This document shows, in pieces, positions 26,120-35,305 of a DNA stretch of 64,000 nucleotides (positions within the stretch are counted from its first letter, which is position 1; every line of letters begins with the position of its first letter). The DNA comes from Nymphaea colorata (lineage: Eukaryota > Streptophyta > Magnoliopsida > Nymphaeales > Nymphaeaceae). A program made the translations under genes and the position numbers. Location of the stretch: positions 11,883,672 through 11,947,671 of the forward strand of contig NC_045144.1 of the NCBI RefSeq assembly GCF_008831285.2, read 5' to 3'. Under the pieces are notes generated by a model. It was not told the DNA's origin, ran no database searches, and saw only the letters and a list, made by a program, of their open reading frames with translations.

Positions 26120-27404
26120 GGCTCTGATACCAATTGTTAGCCTCTGCTAACAGGGATCGCTGCTTTACAAGAGAACTCAATAAACATGCACACACACTCC
26201 ATCATAATCCATGATTAGGGTTCCCTCTCATGAAAGGGCCATATACTCAATGCAATGATGATTCTCAACTTAGGCACTCTGACCTATTTATAAGCATTAT
26301 TGAGTCAATCACATAAATTTGAGCTCTTGTAGTGCTAAATGTTTCATATTTGCTATTAAGTTGGCCATGTCATTCCTTATAGAAGGAGTTAGGAAGAAGC
26401 ATGAGCAACATGATGCATTCTTCTACCCGTAGAAGTAAGATATCTTGTTCTCGTTTGCTTCTTCTAGTCTATGATCTTTCTTCTTTTTTTCTTCATTCTC
26501 CTGTCTTTGTATTCTTTCCATTCCATTTCATTCTTGCCTTAGTTTTCATTCTCTATGGATTTCTTTTCATTCATTGGTTTTCATTCTGTGTGTATGTTTC
26601 AATGTTGTATCTGACATCTAAACAATATATTTTGCTCAGCGTGGGACTACATCGTATGTTGTTCTCTTGTTTAGTATCCTACACAAGTGCTGAATCAAAT
26701 CTTTACCTAATTCTATTTTTGTTTCAAGTCTTCTTTTGATGTTACAAAAAATGCTTTTTAGTGTTTTGGTTTTTATTATTGTATATTTACATATTCGAAA
26801 AGCCACAACATGGTGACAACCTCTCCTACTTCACAGAAAGGTCCCTCACTCAGTTGGCTAAATAAATGGGCATTATTGCTCCTAGATCGTAATCAATTTT
26901 CATATTATATAAGTGATGTCCCTTTCTTCTATGGATTTACGTTCCAAACCAAATCTAAACAAATGCCATTTCAAATTCAGATTACTTTTCACAGTAGGAT
27001 ACCTTTGTAGAAACAGTCCTGAACTTTGAGTAACTTAGATTCATCGTTTTACACTATAATGTCAGTTTTTTATCTGTAATAGCTCGTTCAAAAGGTCTTA
27101 GAAATTTCTTTACATGGCTTACTTTTCATCAAAGTACAATTTCTCTAAGATTCGTTCTATCTTTCATTATAAGTTGTTATCTATAATCTTCTGCAAAAAT
27201 ATCTACACCTGACAATATTTTCAAATCATTATGCATGTCAGCGAGTGTGTATGTAGTCTCAAAGGCTAGAAGGCTTTTCCTTTTGTCACATAAGTAGAAG
27301 CAGGTGGTGGCTCAACTTTATTTAGCAATAGCTAACAAGTATTTTTATATTAGTTAACTTCTTATGCATCTATGTTTGCTTATTTAGATTGAAACTTTAA
27401 TAAT

Positions 27405-28360
27405 ATGGAAGATCGAAGTTGGATCGCGAAGAGAAGAGATCATATAGATAATAGAATATTTGCATGGTGTTAAGAATTTCTTTGATTTTATGAGTGCAAA
27501 TAAAATCATAGTTAATAGAATAATGAAATGTCCATGTATAGAATGCAAGAATTTTAGGTTTTAGAAGGTACTTGATGCATTATATTGTATTGTTTATCAT
27601 AGACTCATTCAATTGTATATCTGGTGGTAATATCATGAGCAATCAGTTTTGCCGCCTATGATAGCAATTAACCAACCATCCAATGCTCACTTTGAAAATA
27701 AGCATGAAATGCTAGACGATGTTTTTGACATGCATGAAGTTGCATCAGCTTTAGCTAGGCCTATCAACCATGTTATCAAAGAAGGGGAAGACAATGACAT
27801 GTATGAAAGATTGAACAGAAATGTATAAGATGAACTTTATCCAGGATGCAGTAGACATACAAAAATGAGTTTATTAGTCTACTTGTTCTATTTCAAGGTT
27901 CTATGTGGGTGGAGTAATAGGAGCTTCAGTATGTTGATCAATTTTAGGAAGCTTTTCCTATTGAAGGGTAGTTACCAAAGACTGTGTATAAGGCTAAAAA
28001 TATTATCACAAAATTGAAGATTCTTAGTGAAAGCATAGATATGTACTTGAATAACTGCATGTTGTATAGGAATGAATTCATGTCAAAAGATACATGCGAC
28101 AAATACAGTGTGTTATCATGGACAAACACAGACAATCAATATACCACAAATACATCTAAGAAGAGAAAAAATACACTTATCAAGACTGTGTTATTTCTTG
28201 ATTGCACTGCAATTGAAGAAAATGTTCATAATGTTGGATTTTGCACCATAAATGACATGACAATTTGAAATCCATATTAGAGATGGAGTGTTGAGACACC
28301 CAACAGATGGATTGGCATGAAACATTTTGATAAAGCAGGCTAATTATATGCATTCCATAA
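27405..28360 (+). pseudogene. CACTA TNP2-type transposase relic
   Basis: The start reads MEDRSWIAKRRD, matching the opening of CACTA TNP2 proteins (transposase-associated domain). After a frameshift near 27470 the plus strand reads FFDFMSANKIIV then MKCPCIECKNF, preserving the CPC..C cysteine cluster of that domain. Further on are DELYPGCS..TKMSLLVYLF, then CGWSNRSFSMLI and YKAKNII, LYRNEF, typical of the start of the TNP2 core. A last piece, RDGVLRHPTDGLA, lies at about 28280-28320. Stops (for example at 27471 and in RF*KVLDA) and frameshifts break it, and the catalytic C-terminal part is missing. A 63-codon frame at 29028-29219, rich in Lys/Glu/Ala, may be a remnant of the 3' part. It cannot encode an active enzyme. 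Confidence 0.75.
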
Positions 28361-29602
28361 ATTTGGTGGGAGTTAATTTATACTATAAATCTTAGTATAA
28401 GTCGACGTAAATATCATATATTATGTAACAATTTATGAAAAGTTAGCGAACAAAAATATTCAAGACCATGCAAAATTCAAGTACCACCACAAGTGCATAG
28501 GGCTTCACACTATTTAAAGCAATAAGAGTAAATTATAATTTAACATTATTTTAAGCTCATATCTCTAGTTGAATAATCTTTAACTATACATACATCGACT
28601 ACTCAATTTGACATATTCTTTTGTACAATTTGGAAAATATATACATGGGCCTTTACATGCTCATATTTTTATTGTTACTTGAGATATCACTAATGCAACA
28701 TACTCTAACCCCAAAACTAATACTGTTATGGTAAAATGTTATATACATTTGTTATTCACACAAGAGTATAGTGGTTATTATAAATTAACATTGTTTACAT
28801 GTAATGCATTAGAAATAGCTAAAGGGAAACATAGATGTTTTGCCATTTCGCCCAAGAGAGCATATGATTCACCTGACAACAGTGATGTGCTATCTCAAGT
28901 GATATAAGACGATAGACATGGTTGGGTACATACAATGGGAATACTAGGTGCGAAACCTTCTTAGTTTTCTAATACAAACACAAACAAGAGTCAACTCGAA
29001 GCACAAAATGAATCAGGAAAGGTAGTTGTGCTTGAGGAGAAATTCGTAGGATATGATAAACTGAAAGTAATATATGCGAGAGTACCTAAACTAAAGGCAA
29101 CCTATGCTAAGGTCTTTGAGATAGAGGCTAAATGCGCAAGGGTGGATATGTTTGAAGATAAAAATCAAATAATGGGTTGGCTTGCAGGATCATTGAATTT
29201 AGTTGAAAATATATTATAAGTTAAACCATCCACACCATTTATTGTAACATATTTTACTTCTTCTATGCAAGTTTACCAATATCTCCCAATTTCCATCATT
29301 GGTAAGTGTAGACCAAAGTTGAAATCTTGATTCTTGGACTTAGTTTCATGTAGTGAATGTCATGTAGAAGTACCATTTTAATATGGAAAATGAACTATAT
29401 ATATCAAAAGTTTTGTTGGACTTATTTCAGTTTTCATATATTTTATTAACATACTTGTTAATGAAGAGAGCAACACAGGTAAGTGCTTTACTAGTTTCAT
29501 TTATGCATTAATTGCAATTTTGTTCTGTAATCTGTTAATTGCGTCGCTTTTTGTATTTCCATTATTTGGGTTGTACATAATATAAAATAATATAAAAAAT
29601 AT
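28361..29602 (+). other. Degenerate 3' part of the CACTA element
   Basis: AT-rich sequence follows the transposase relic up to the nested copia element. One 63-codon frame (29028-29219) contains a degenerate repeated K(V/A)(I/T)YA(R/K)V phrase, suggesting a coiled-coil-like tail. Nothing else is recognised. Confidence 0.35.
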
Positions 29603-29831
29603 TGTTGCAGCCTTGAAACGTGGAGAGAGAGAGAGAGGGCTGAAGACGTGAGAGTTGAGAAGAAAAGAACTCATCTCATTCACTAACCCTAATCTCTATT
29701 ATATAGAGATTAGGGTAGAAAGAAGATTTACAGATTACATCAATCTAAAATAAAGAAAATATTAAAGAGATCTTATAACTCTTTAATATTACAAAAAACC
29801 ACCTAGAAACATAAACATTCTTATTTCAACA
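29603..29831 (-). repeat. 3' LTR of the copia element (229 bp)
   Basis: Bounded by TG..CA and identical to the right LTR apart from five substitutions and one GA unit fewer. It contains a perfect inverted repeat at 29687-29715 (CCCTAATCTCTA and TAGAGATTAGGG) with the TATA sequence in its centre. Confidence 0.97.
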
Positions 29832-29845
29832 CTCCCCCTCAAGCT
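29832..29845 (-). promoter_or_regulatory. Polypurine tract of the copia element
   Basis: The minus strand reads AGCTTGAGGGGGAG directly before the 3' LTR, the expected plus-strand primer of reverse transcription. Confidence 0.93.
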
Positions 29846-30567
29846 GGAGCATACATATTAAACATGCTCAGTTTGTCACAACATTTAGAGAAATCACCAA
29901 TAGGGAAAGCTTTGGTGAAGACATCTGCAGCTTGGTCTTCTGAAGGGACATGAATAGTGGCAATGGTTCCTCCTTGAACGAGATCTCGAATGTAATGACA
30001 GTCAACTTCAATATGTTTAGTTCTCTCATGGAAAACTGGATTATTAGCAATGTATGTGGCTGCACGATTGTCACAATACATCTTCATGGGAAGTGAAATC
30101 GACACACTTAGGCTACATAGCATGGATCTAGCCCAAGTCATTTCTGTTGCAATTTGAGCCATAGCTCTGTATTCATATTCTGCAATAGATCTTGACGCCA
30201 TGCCTTGTTTTTTACTTCTCCATGATATGAGGTTGCCTCACACAAATACACAAAATCCTGTGGTAGATTTTTTGTCCTCGATTGAACCAGCATAGTCAAC
30301 ATCACTATAGGCTTCCACTTCCAGAGTCTTGCCTTTTGTGAACAAAAGGCCTTTGCTAGGAGACGATTTCAGATATTTAACCACCATCAAAGCAGCATCC
30401 CAATGAACTTTCCTTGGTTTTTTCATAAATTGACTTAGCTTCCCCACTGCAAAACTAATGTCTGGTCTTGTCACAGTAACATAGAGTAGTTTTTCAATAA
30501 GGGATCTATAAGATCGAGAATCCACTAATTCTATTTGGTCATCATGAAGGTGTATACGTGGATTCAT
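29839..30567 (-). pseudogene. copia RNase H segment
   Basis: The frame encodes TRPDISFAVGKLSQFM, AYSDVDYAGSIEDKKSTTGF (first catalytic Asp region), then SRSIAEYEYRAMAQ (Glu), and CDNRAATYIANNPVFHERTK (Asp), ending with DIFTK-like VFTKAFP. A TGA at about 30235-30237 interrupts the frame after GFCVFV, again where a Gly codon is expected. The same frame resumes directly afterwards, so this is a point mutation and not a frameshift. The domain degrades RNA in the RNA:DNA hybrid. It ends at the stop just inside the polypurine tract. Confidence 0.9.
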
Positions 30568-30576
30568 AGGAAAATT

Positions 30577-31233
30577 AGCTGGTTTTGCTCATAGCATCCT
30601 TGTGTCTTGCAATAAATCAAGAACATACTTCCGTTGAGAGAGAACAACACCCTCCCTATTGCGAGCAACTTCTATTCCCAAGAAGTATCGAAGTGGACCA
30701 AGATCTTTCGTCACAAAGTGTTTTTGAAGAAACAATTTTGCATCAGAAATTTCTTGATCAGAGTCATCTGTTAGGATAATATCATCAACATAAACCACGA
30801 GAACGGTTATACCTCTGGAAGTCTTCTTGATAAATAGAGAATGATCAAGAGGAGATCTCACAAAGCCACACTTTGAGACTACCTCGGAAAACTTGTGAAA
30901 CCACGCATGAGGACTCTGCTTGAGTCCATAAATAGCTTTCTTCAACTTGCACACTTTGCCATACTCCTCCTGTCGTTCAAATCCTAGTGGTTGTTGCATA
31001 TAGACAGTCTCATCGAGATCACCGTACAAAAAGACGTTTTTGACATCTAGTTGATACATGTGCCAGTCATGGTGGACAGCCACAGAAATGATAAGACGAA
31101 TGGTTCCCAATCGAGCAACTGGAGAGAAAGTCTCAAAGAAATCCACACCGTAGGTTTGCGTGTAGCCCTTAGCAACCAACCGAGCTTTGTATCGTTCCAT
31201 AGAACCATCAGAATTATATTTCATTATACCCAC
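30577..31233 (-). pseudogene. copia reverse transcriptase segment
   Basis: The frame 30589-31233 encodes [11 protein letters not shown]-type phrases ([20 protein letters not shown]), then [31 protein letters not shown] and the catalytic VYVDDIIL (YVDD box). These are the diagnostic copia reverse-transcriptase blocks. A TGA at 30589-30591 replaces a codon where Gly is usual, directly before KPANFPM, and the same frame then continues into RNase H. The 5' edge lacks a few residues because of the deletion near 31235. The enzyme would copy element RNA into DNA. Here it cannot be joined to the rest of the polyprotein. Confidence 0.92.
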
Positions 31234-32819
31234 TTTGAGCCAACAATATCACAACGAGGAGGAGGATCAACAAGTTCCCAAGTGCCTCTCTGCACTAAGG
31301 CATCCATCTCATCTTGCATAGCCCGTCTCCATTGGGTGTCTAATAAAGCCTGCTGGTGACACGTAGGAACTGTATGAGCAGCCAGAGCTTGAATGAACTG
31401 TTGCATATTTTTACCAACACCATCAGTAGGCACAAAATGAGATATAGGATGTAAAGTACATTGTCGCCTGCCTTTGCGAAGAGCAATAGGTAAGTCTTGG
31501 TAGGGATCAGAATGTCTAGGGCTATGCACTTCAGATGTACTTACCTCCTGATAAACGGTTGGCAAAGGATTATGAGAAGGGTCCTGTCGATGTGTGTAGA
31601 CCAGCAGAGGATCACGAAACTTGTACACTACAGTAGAAGGAGATTCAAAAGGGAACGACTCCAAAGGAATATGAGGAATAAGTAGTGGGTCTGGTGATGG
31701 TGGCATCTCAGGAAAGATGGAAGATGAGCTATAATAAGGCTGAGACTCAAAGAATGTGACATCCGCATTGATATACTCATTTTGATTTAAGGGATCAAAG
31801 CATTTGTAGCCCTTATGGTTTCTGGAGTAGCCTATAAAGATACACTTAATGGCTTGGGCTCCCAATTTATCACGTGTGGGTCCAAGTATGTGAACGAAGC
31901 ACGTGCAACCAAATACTTTGGGGGCCATTGGAAATAAGGGTCGTTGTGGATGCATAAGTTTAATGGGAACCTTGTTGTCAATGGATGATGAGGGTAAACG
32001 GTTGGTTAAGTAACAAGCCATGAGGATGGCATCTCCCCAAAAAGATGCAGGTAACTTGGTATGAAGCATTAGTGAACGAGCCACATTTAAGAGTTGGCGA
32101 TGTTTACGTTCAACTACTCCATTTTGTTGGGAGGTATGAGGACAAGTAAACTGAGGAGAAATGCCATTATCAGAGTAAAACTTCATTAAGGTTGAGGCTT
32201 TGAACTCAAGGGCGTTATCAGTGTGAATGTTTTTAACAAGAATACCAAACTGGGTCTTTATTTCAATAATAAGATTTTTGAGAATACATACTACTTCAGA
32301 CCTTTCTTTCAAAAGAAAAACCCAAGTGACTCGAAAATAATCATCAACAATGACAAGAAAATACCGAAATCTTGACCTACTAGCAACTCTGCTAGGACCA
32401 CACACATCAACATGAAGAAGATCAAATAGTCCACAACTGGACGGATAAAGACTCGATGAATAACTGCTACGGGTGTGTTTGCCAAGTTGACAGGCTTCAC
32501 ACTGGAACGACTCTGGTATTGAAAGCTGAGGAAGAAGGTGACGGAGCTTGGAGACAGATGGATGACCAAGTCTGAGATGCCACTGGAAAGAGGAGGACAG
32601 TGAGGTGATCGATGATGCTGCAATACCCACTGGATCCGACAGGAAGTAGATGCCCCCTTTCTCATAGCCTCCACCAATCGTCTTCCCAGTTTGCAAGTCT
32701 TGAAATGACCATAAACCATAGTTAAATGTAACACGACAGTGTAAGTCATTAATCGATTGTCCAACTGATAACAAATTTGTTGGGAACTTATGAGCATATA
32801 ACACATTAGGAATAGTCAT
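31224..32819 (-). pseudogene. copia integrase segment
   Basis: A 531-codon frame carries the GAG-pre-integrase and HHCC zinc-binding region (HLRLGHPSVSKLRH then CEACQLGKHTR). The core catalytic residues are in context: HVDVCGP (first Asp), HTDNALEF (second Asp) and QQNGVVERKHR (Glu). The copia-typical C-terminal phrases VFGCTCFVHI and CIFIGYSRNHKGYKCF follow. All key residues are present, so this is the best preserved part of the element. It ends near 31224 with VGSKWV and a premature stop, where a small deletion puts the reverse transcriptase in another frame. Integrase inserts the cDNA into the host chromosome. Confidence 0.92.
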
Positions 32820-33175
32820 AGACTGAGAAATCTTGATATCACCATAACCCAGAATAGGTGACCATCTATGAGTTTCACATGACGTGCCTGAGGCAACATG
32901 TGTAGCATAATAAACATAGAAGGTTTACTACAAAAGTGTCTCGATGCTCCGGAATCAATAATCCAAGTAGTACCTGTATCATGTGGGACACTATCAACAA
33001 ACATAGCACTGTCTATCATGACTGTAGAGGCTGACGGCTGGGAAGATCTGAGTGCGAGGAAGTCCTCATACTCAGACTTGTTGATACTCATTGTCACTGT
33101 CTCAGGGTGAGAAGGAGATAAAGACCCATCTACAACTGATGAAGTTGCCTGAACAGACCCAATAGGAGACGACAA
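32816..33175 (-). pseudogene. copia aspartic protease segment
   Basis: The minus strand encodes WIIDSGASRHFC, the catalytic DSG(A) motif of retroelement aspartic proteases, about 80 residues into this frame. The enzyme cuts the Gag-Pol polyprotein. The frame ends at a stop after about 119 codons because a single missing base near 32850 shifts it away from the integrase frame, which starts at 32819. The catalytic motif itself is intact. Upstream it should join the zinc-knuckle frame. Confidence 0.88.
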
Positions 33176-33229
33176 AGAATTCTTGCCCTACTTAGATGCA
33201 ACATTTCTTCCTAGGGATGCAACTGAAGG

Positions 33230-34044
33230 ACGACCATGTTTATCCCAACATATGTCTTCTAAATGTCCTATTTTACCATAATAGGTGCACTAAAATCTCC
33301 TCCTACCTCCTCCTGACCCACGACCAATGCCTCTCCACCTGAATGAACCACGACCTCCTGAGGCTACCAAGGCAGAAGCCTGTAAGTCATTAGAGGGCTG
33401 AGAAAAGGTCACAACAAGACGACTGAGTCTATTGTAGGCTTCGGCTAGGTCAGAGATTTCTGCTCTAGTCAACATCTGAGCCTTTGCTACAACATATTCA
33501 GGGGAGAGACCTTGTAAAAACTTTGCAACCATAGACTGTTGTTCACCATGAGTTTTATGACATGTTGGACATGGGAGACGTAATGCTTTAAGTCGTTCAT
33601 AGATGGACTTGAAGGAAGCAAAGTACTGAGCAAGACTTTCATCACCCTGTTGCAAATTAAGTAATTCCTCCTCCACCTGCAATATCTTGATAACATTTTG
33701 TCATTTAAGTAAGTTTGTTTCAAGAAATCCTACATTTGTTTGGCCGAGGTATAGTATGCAATAGTTGATGCGATTTGTGCTTGCACACTATTCATGATCC
33801 ATGACATAATATTATTATCTCCCTTCCATGAACCATATTTTCCACTCTTTTCGACAGGCTCATTTTCTTCTATAACATGCTCCTTCTGATGTCCAATTAC
33901 TGACATCATAAACACACGAGACCAAATCTCATAGTTAGATCCATTTAACTTTACCGTAGAACCATAAGAGAATAGATTTCCTCCACTTTTAACCACATGA
34001 GAAAAATCAGTCCTGAGATTTTCAGCCATTTCAAATCTATCCAC
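33230..34044 (-). pseudogene. copia gag with broken zinc knuckle
   Basis: The polyprotein starts at the ATG ending at 34044 (MDRFEMAENLR), followed by the capsid-type phrase VKLNGSNYEIWSR. A TAG at 33730-33732 interrupts the frame where a Trp is expected. The same frame continues to about 33690, after which a frameshift moves the reading into the frame ending at 33290 (LLNLQQGDESLAQYFASF, then a Gly/Arg-rich basic tract). A second TAG at 33290-33292 comes just before the CCHC zinc knuckle. There the motif reads CTYYGKIGHLEDIC, so the second cysteine is replaced by Tyr. The basic tract and knuckle normally bind the RNA genome. The protein cannot be made intact. Confidence 0.88.
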
Positions 34045-34690
34045 AAGAGATCAACCACCATAGGCAAGAGAAAATATATATATATATATATTGAAAAAGA
34101 GACTGATCAGCAAGACCAAACTTCCCACACAGCCACGTTAGATGCACAAGAGCAAGCAAACCGCTGTCCAACTGTTGACAGCAACCCACGGCAAAAAAGA
34201 ACAACAATCTGAAAAAAAAAACTGCTAACAGCAAGTCCACAATAATCTGCTCCAACCAACAACTTGTCTATTTATGTATCTAACGCAGCTGTACAACACA
34301 TTAATTTTCACACATCATGGATAACGACAGCAGATAGATGTATTCAACGTAAACTGCCACAAAAAAAATCATAAAGAGCAGTCCTCCACTTGGCTGCCTT
34401 GATCATAGACCACATCAAACCATAAGAGTCTCCACGACTGGAGTCTATTCACGCATACCTCCTAGCATGAATAGACTCCTCCACCTAGTTCCGTTGCTGG
34501 AAATCAGTCAAGTAGAACAGATGAGAAGAGAAGAAGGAAGAGACGAAAGAACAGGAAGGAGAACAAGACGGTGGAAGAGATAGCCTGAGAAGAAGAAGGA
34601 GGGTCGCCGGCTGTTCACGTCACGTCGCCATATTCACGGACGTCTGCAGCCTATCGCCGGTTGTTCAAGTCGCGTCGCCAGTCACGTCCC
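34045..34690 (-). other. Untranslated leader of the copia element
   Basis: About 650 bases lie between primer site and gag start. They hold a short (AT)n run at about 34075-34091 and phrases such as GGCGACG-type repeats near 34610-34680, where GTCACGTC(G/C) recurs. No small open frame stands out. Confidence 0.6.
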
Positions 34691-34702
34691 ACTCTGATAC
34701 CA
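34691..34702 (-). promoter_or_regulatory. Primer binding site, initiator Met-tRNA type
   Basis: The minus strand directly after the 5' LTR reads TGGTATCAGAGT, complementary to the 3' end of plant initiator Met-tRNA, the usual primer of copia elements. The last base differs from the common TGGTATCAGAGC. Confidence 0.95.
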
Positions 34703-34933
34703 TGTTGCAGCCTTGAAACGTGGAGAGAGAGAGAGAGAGGGCTGAAGACGTGAGAGTTGAGAAGAAAAGAACTCATCTCATTCACTAACCCAAATCTCTA
34801 TTATAAAGAGATTAGGGTAGAAAGAAGATTTATAGATTACATCAATCTAAAATAAAGAAAATATTAAAGAGGTCTTATAACTCTTTAATATTACAAAGAA
34901 CCACCTAGAAACATAAACATTCTTATTTCAACA
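34703..34933 (-). repeat. 5' LTR and promoter of the copia element (231 bp)
   Basis: This is the upstream LTR for the minus-strand element. The palindrome around the TATA-like core is degraded here (34789-34817, minus strand TTTATAATAG) by two substitutions relative to the other LTR. Confidence 0.97.
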
Positions 34934-34938
34934 AATAT

Positions 34939-35305
34939 TAATAACATTTTTATTGACGTGAGATGCCCATCAGTAAAGCAGACCATTATTGATGTGTCAA
35001 ACATGTCAGCATAGTAAGAATTTTTACTGACATTGAAGAGTATGTTAGTAAAAGGTTGGAGATTATTGTCAGTAAACTTTTGTTAGTAGAATTGACATAC
35101 TTTACTAATGGTAAGTTGTGTCAATAAACCAACAACTTACATTAACATGCAGATCCACTAGTATAAGTCGACATATGGTAACAGTTCTTCTAAACCATCA
35201 GTGGAATCTTCAACGACATTGTCTACACTGACAGACTTTTGGAACTATTTCCAATAGTCTTATTGGCTTTTTCTTCATGTAAGTAAAGCTATATTTTTTG
35301 TAGTT
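34939..35305 (+). repeat. CACTA right subterminal region and terminus
   Basis: Downstream of the copia element are clustered TTTTACTGACATTGAAGAG, TGTCAGTAAACTTTT, TTACTAATGG and CACTGACAGAC motifs, matching those of the left end (for example TTTATTGACGTA at 18997). The sequence ends CTATATTTTTTGTAGT at 35290-35304. Confidence 0.6.

Larger units (their letters stand above)
19857..26307 (-). mobile_element. Old LTR retrotransposon, minus strand, no recognisable pol, nested in the CACTA element
   Basis: Similar sequences face each other at 19857-20059 and 26135-26307. Both open with (C/T)GTTAGCC..CT.CTAACA and share TTTACAAGAGAA, CTCA..GGCACT(T/C)TGACCTATTTA and CATTATTG(G/A)GTCA, as expected of paired LTRs. 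Next to the right copy, GGCTCTGATACCA (26120-26132) is the reverse complement of a Met-tRNA primer site, which fixes the orientation as minus. ATCAC occurs at 19852-19856 and 26308-26312 and could be the target duplication. The left LTR seems to run on to about 20059, after which a CACCTTG-like sequence resembles the 3' internal end of the gypsy fragment at 39001. No gag, protease, reverse transcriptase or integrase motif is readable, so it is non-autonomous or very decayed. Confidence 0.55.
29603..34933 (-). mobile_element. Ty1/copia LTR retrotransposon, structurally complete, minus strand
   Basis: LTRs at 29603-29831 and 34703-34933 both begin TGTTGCAG and end TTTCAACA, and the 5-bp duplication AATAT flanks the element (29598-29602, 34934-34938). 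A primer site abuts the right LTR and a polypurine tract abuts the left, so transcription runs right to left. Domains on the minus strand in order are gag, zinc knuckle, protease, integrase, reverse transcriptase and RNase H; integrase before reverse transcriptase defines copia. The LTRs differ by five substitutions and one 2-bp indel, about 2.2 percent, so insertion was fairly recent. The coding region nevertheless carries at least seven lesions. It sits inside the CACTA element. Confidence 0.97.
18692..35305 (+). mobile_element. Decayed CACTA (En/Spm) transposon carrying two nested LTR retrotransposons
   Basis: The left end at 18692 reads CACTAAAAAAGGCCTAG. The right end at 35305 reads, in reverse, AACTACAAAAAATATAG, so the TIRs match over about 30 bases with the outermost base altered on the right. 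TTT precedes the left end and follows the right end (35305-35307 if the last base was lost), compatible with the usual 3-bp duplication. Subterminal regions at both ends share CATTGACAT, TCAGTAA and TTACTGACAT-type motifs. A TNP2-type transposase relic lies at 27405-28360. Removing the nested elements (19857-26307 and 29603-34933) leaves about 4.8 kb. The termini are degenerate, so the exact boundaries are inferred. Confidence 0.65.

Noticed and set aside
26120-26132. tRNA gene suggested by GGCTCTGATACCA (also seen near 34691 and 56790)
   Set aside because: These are primer binding sites complementary to the tRNA 3' end beside LTRs. No cloverleaf is present.
26308-26312. ATCAC as a certain target duplication for the 19857-26307 element
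   Set aside because: The left LTR seems to continue past the point that matches the end of the right LTR, so the right LTR may be truncated and the 5-bp match could be chance. Kept only as a possibility.
30235-30591. TGA readthrough or selenocysteine-like recoding in the copia polyprotein
   Set aside because: Other stops (TAG) and frameshifts occur in the same element, so ordinary decay is sufficient.
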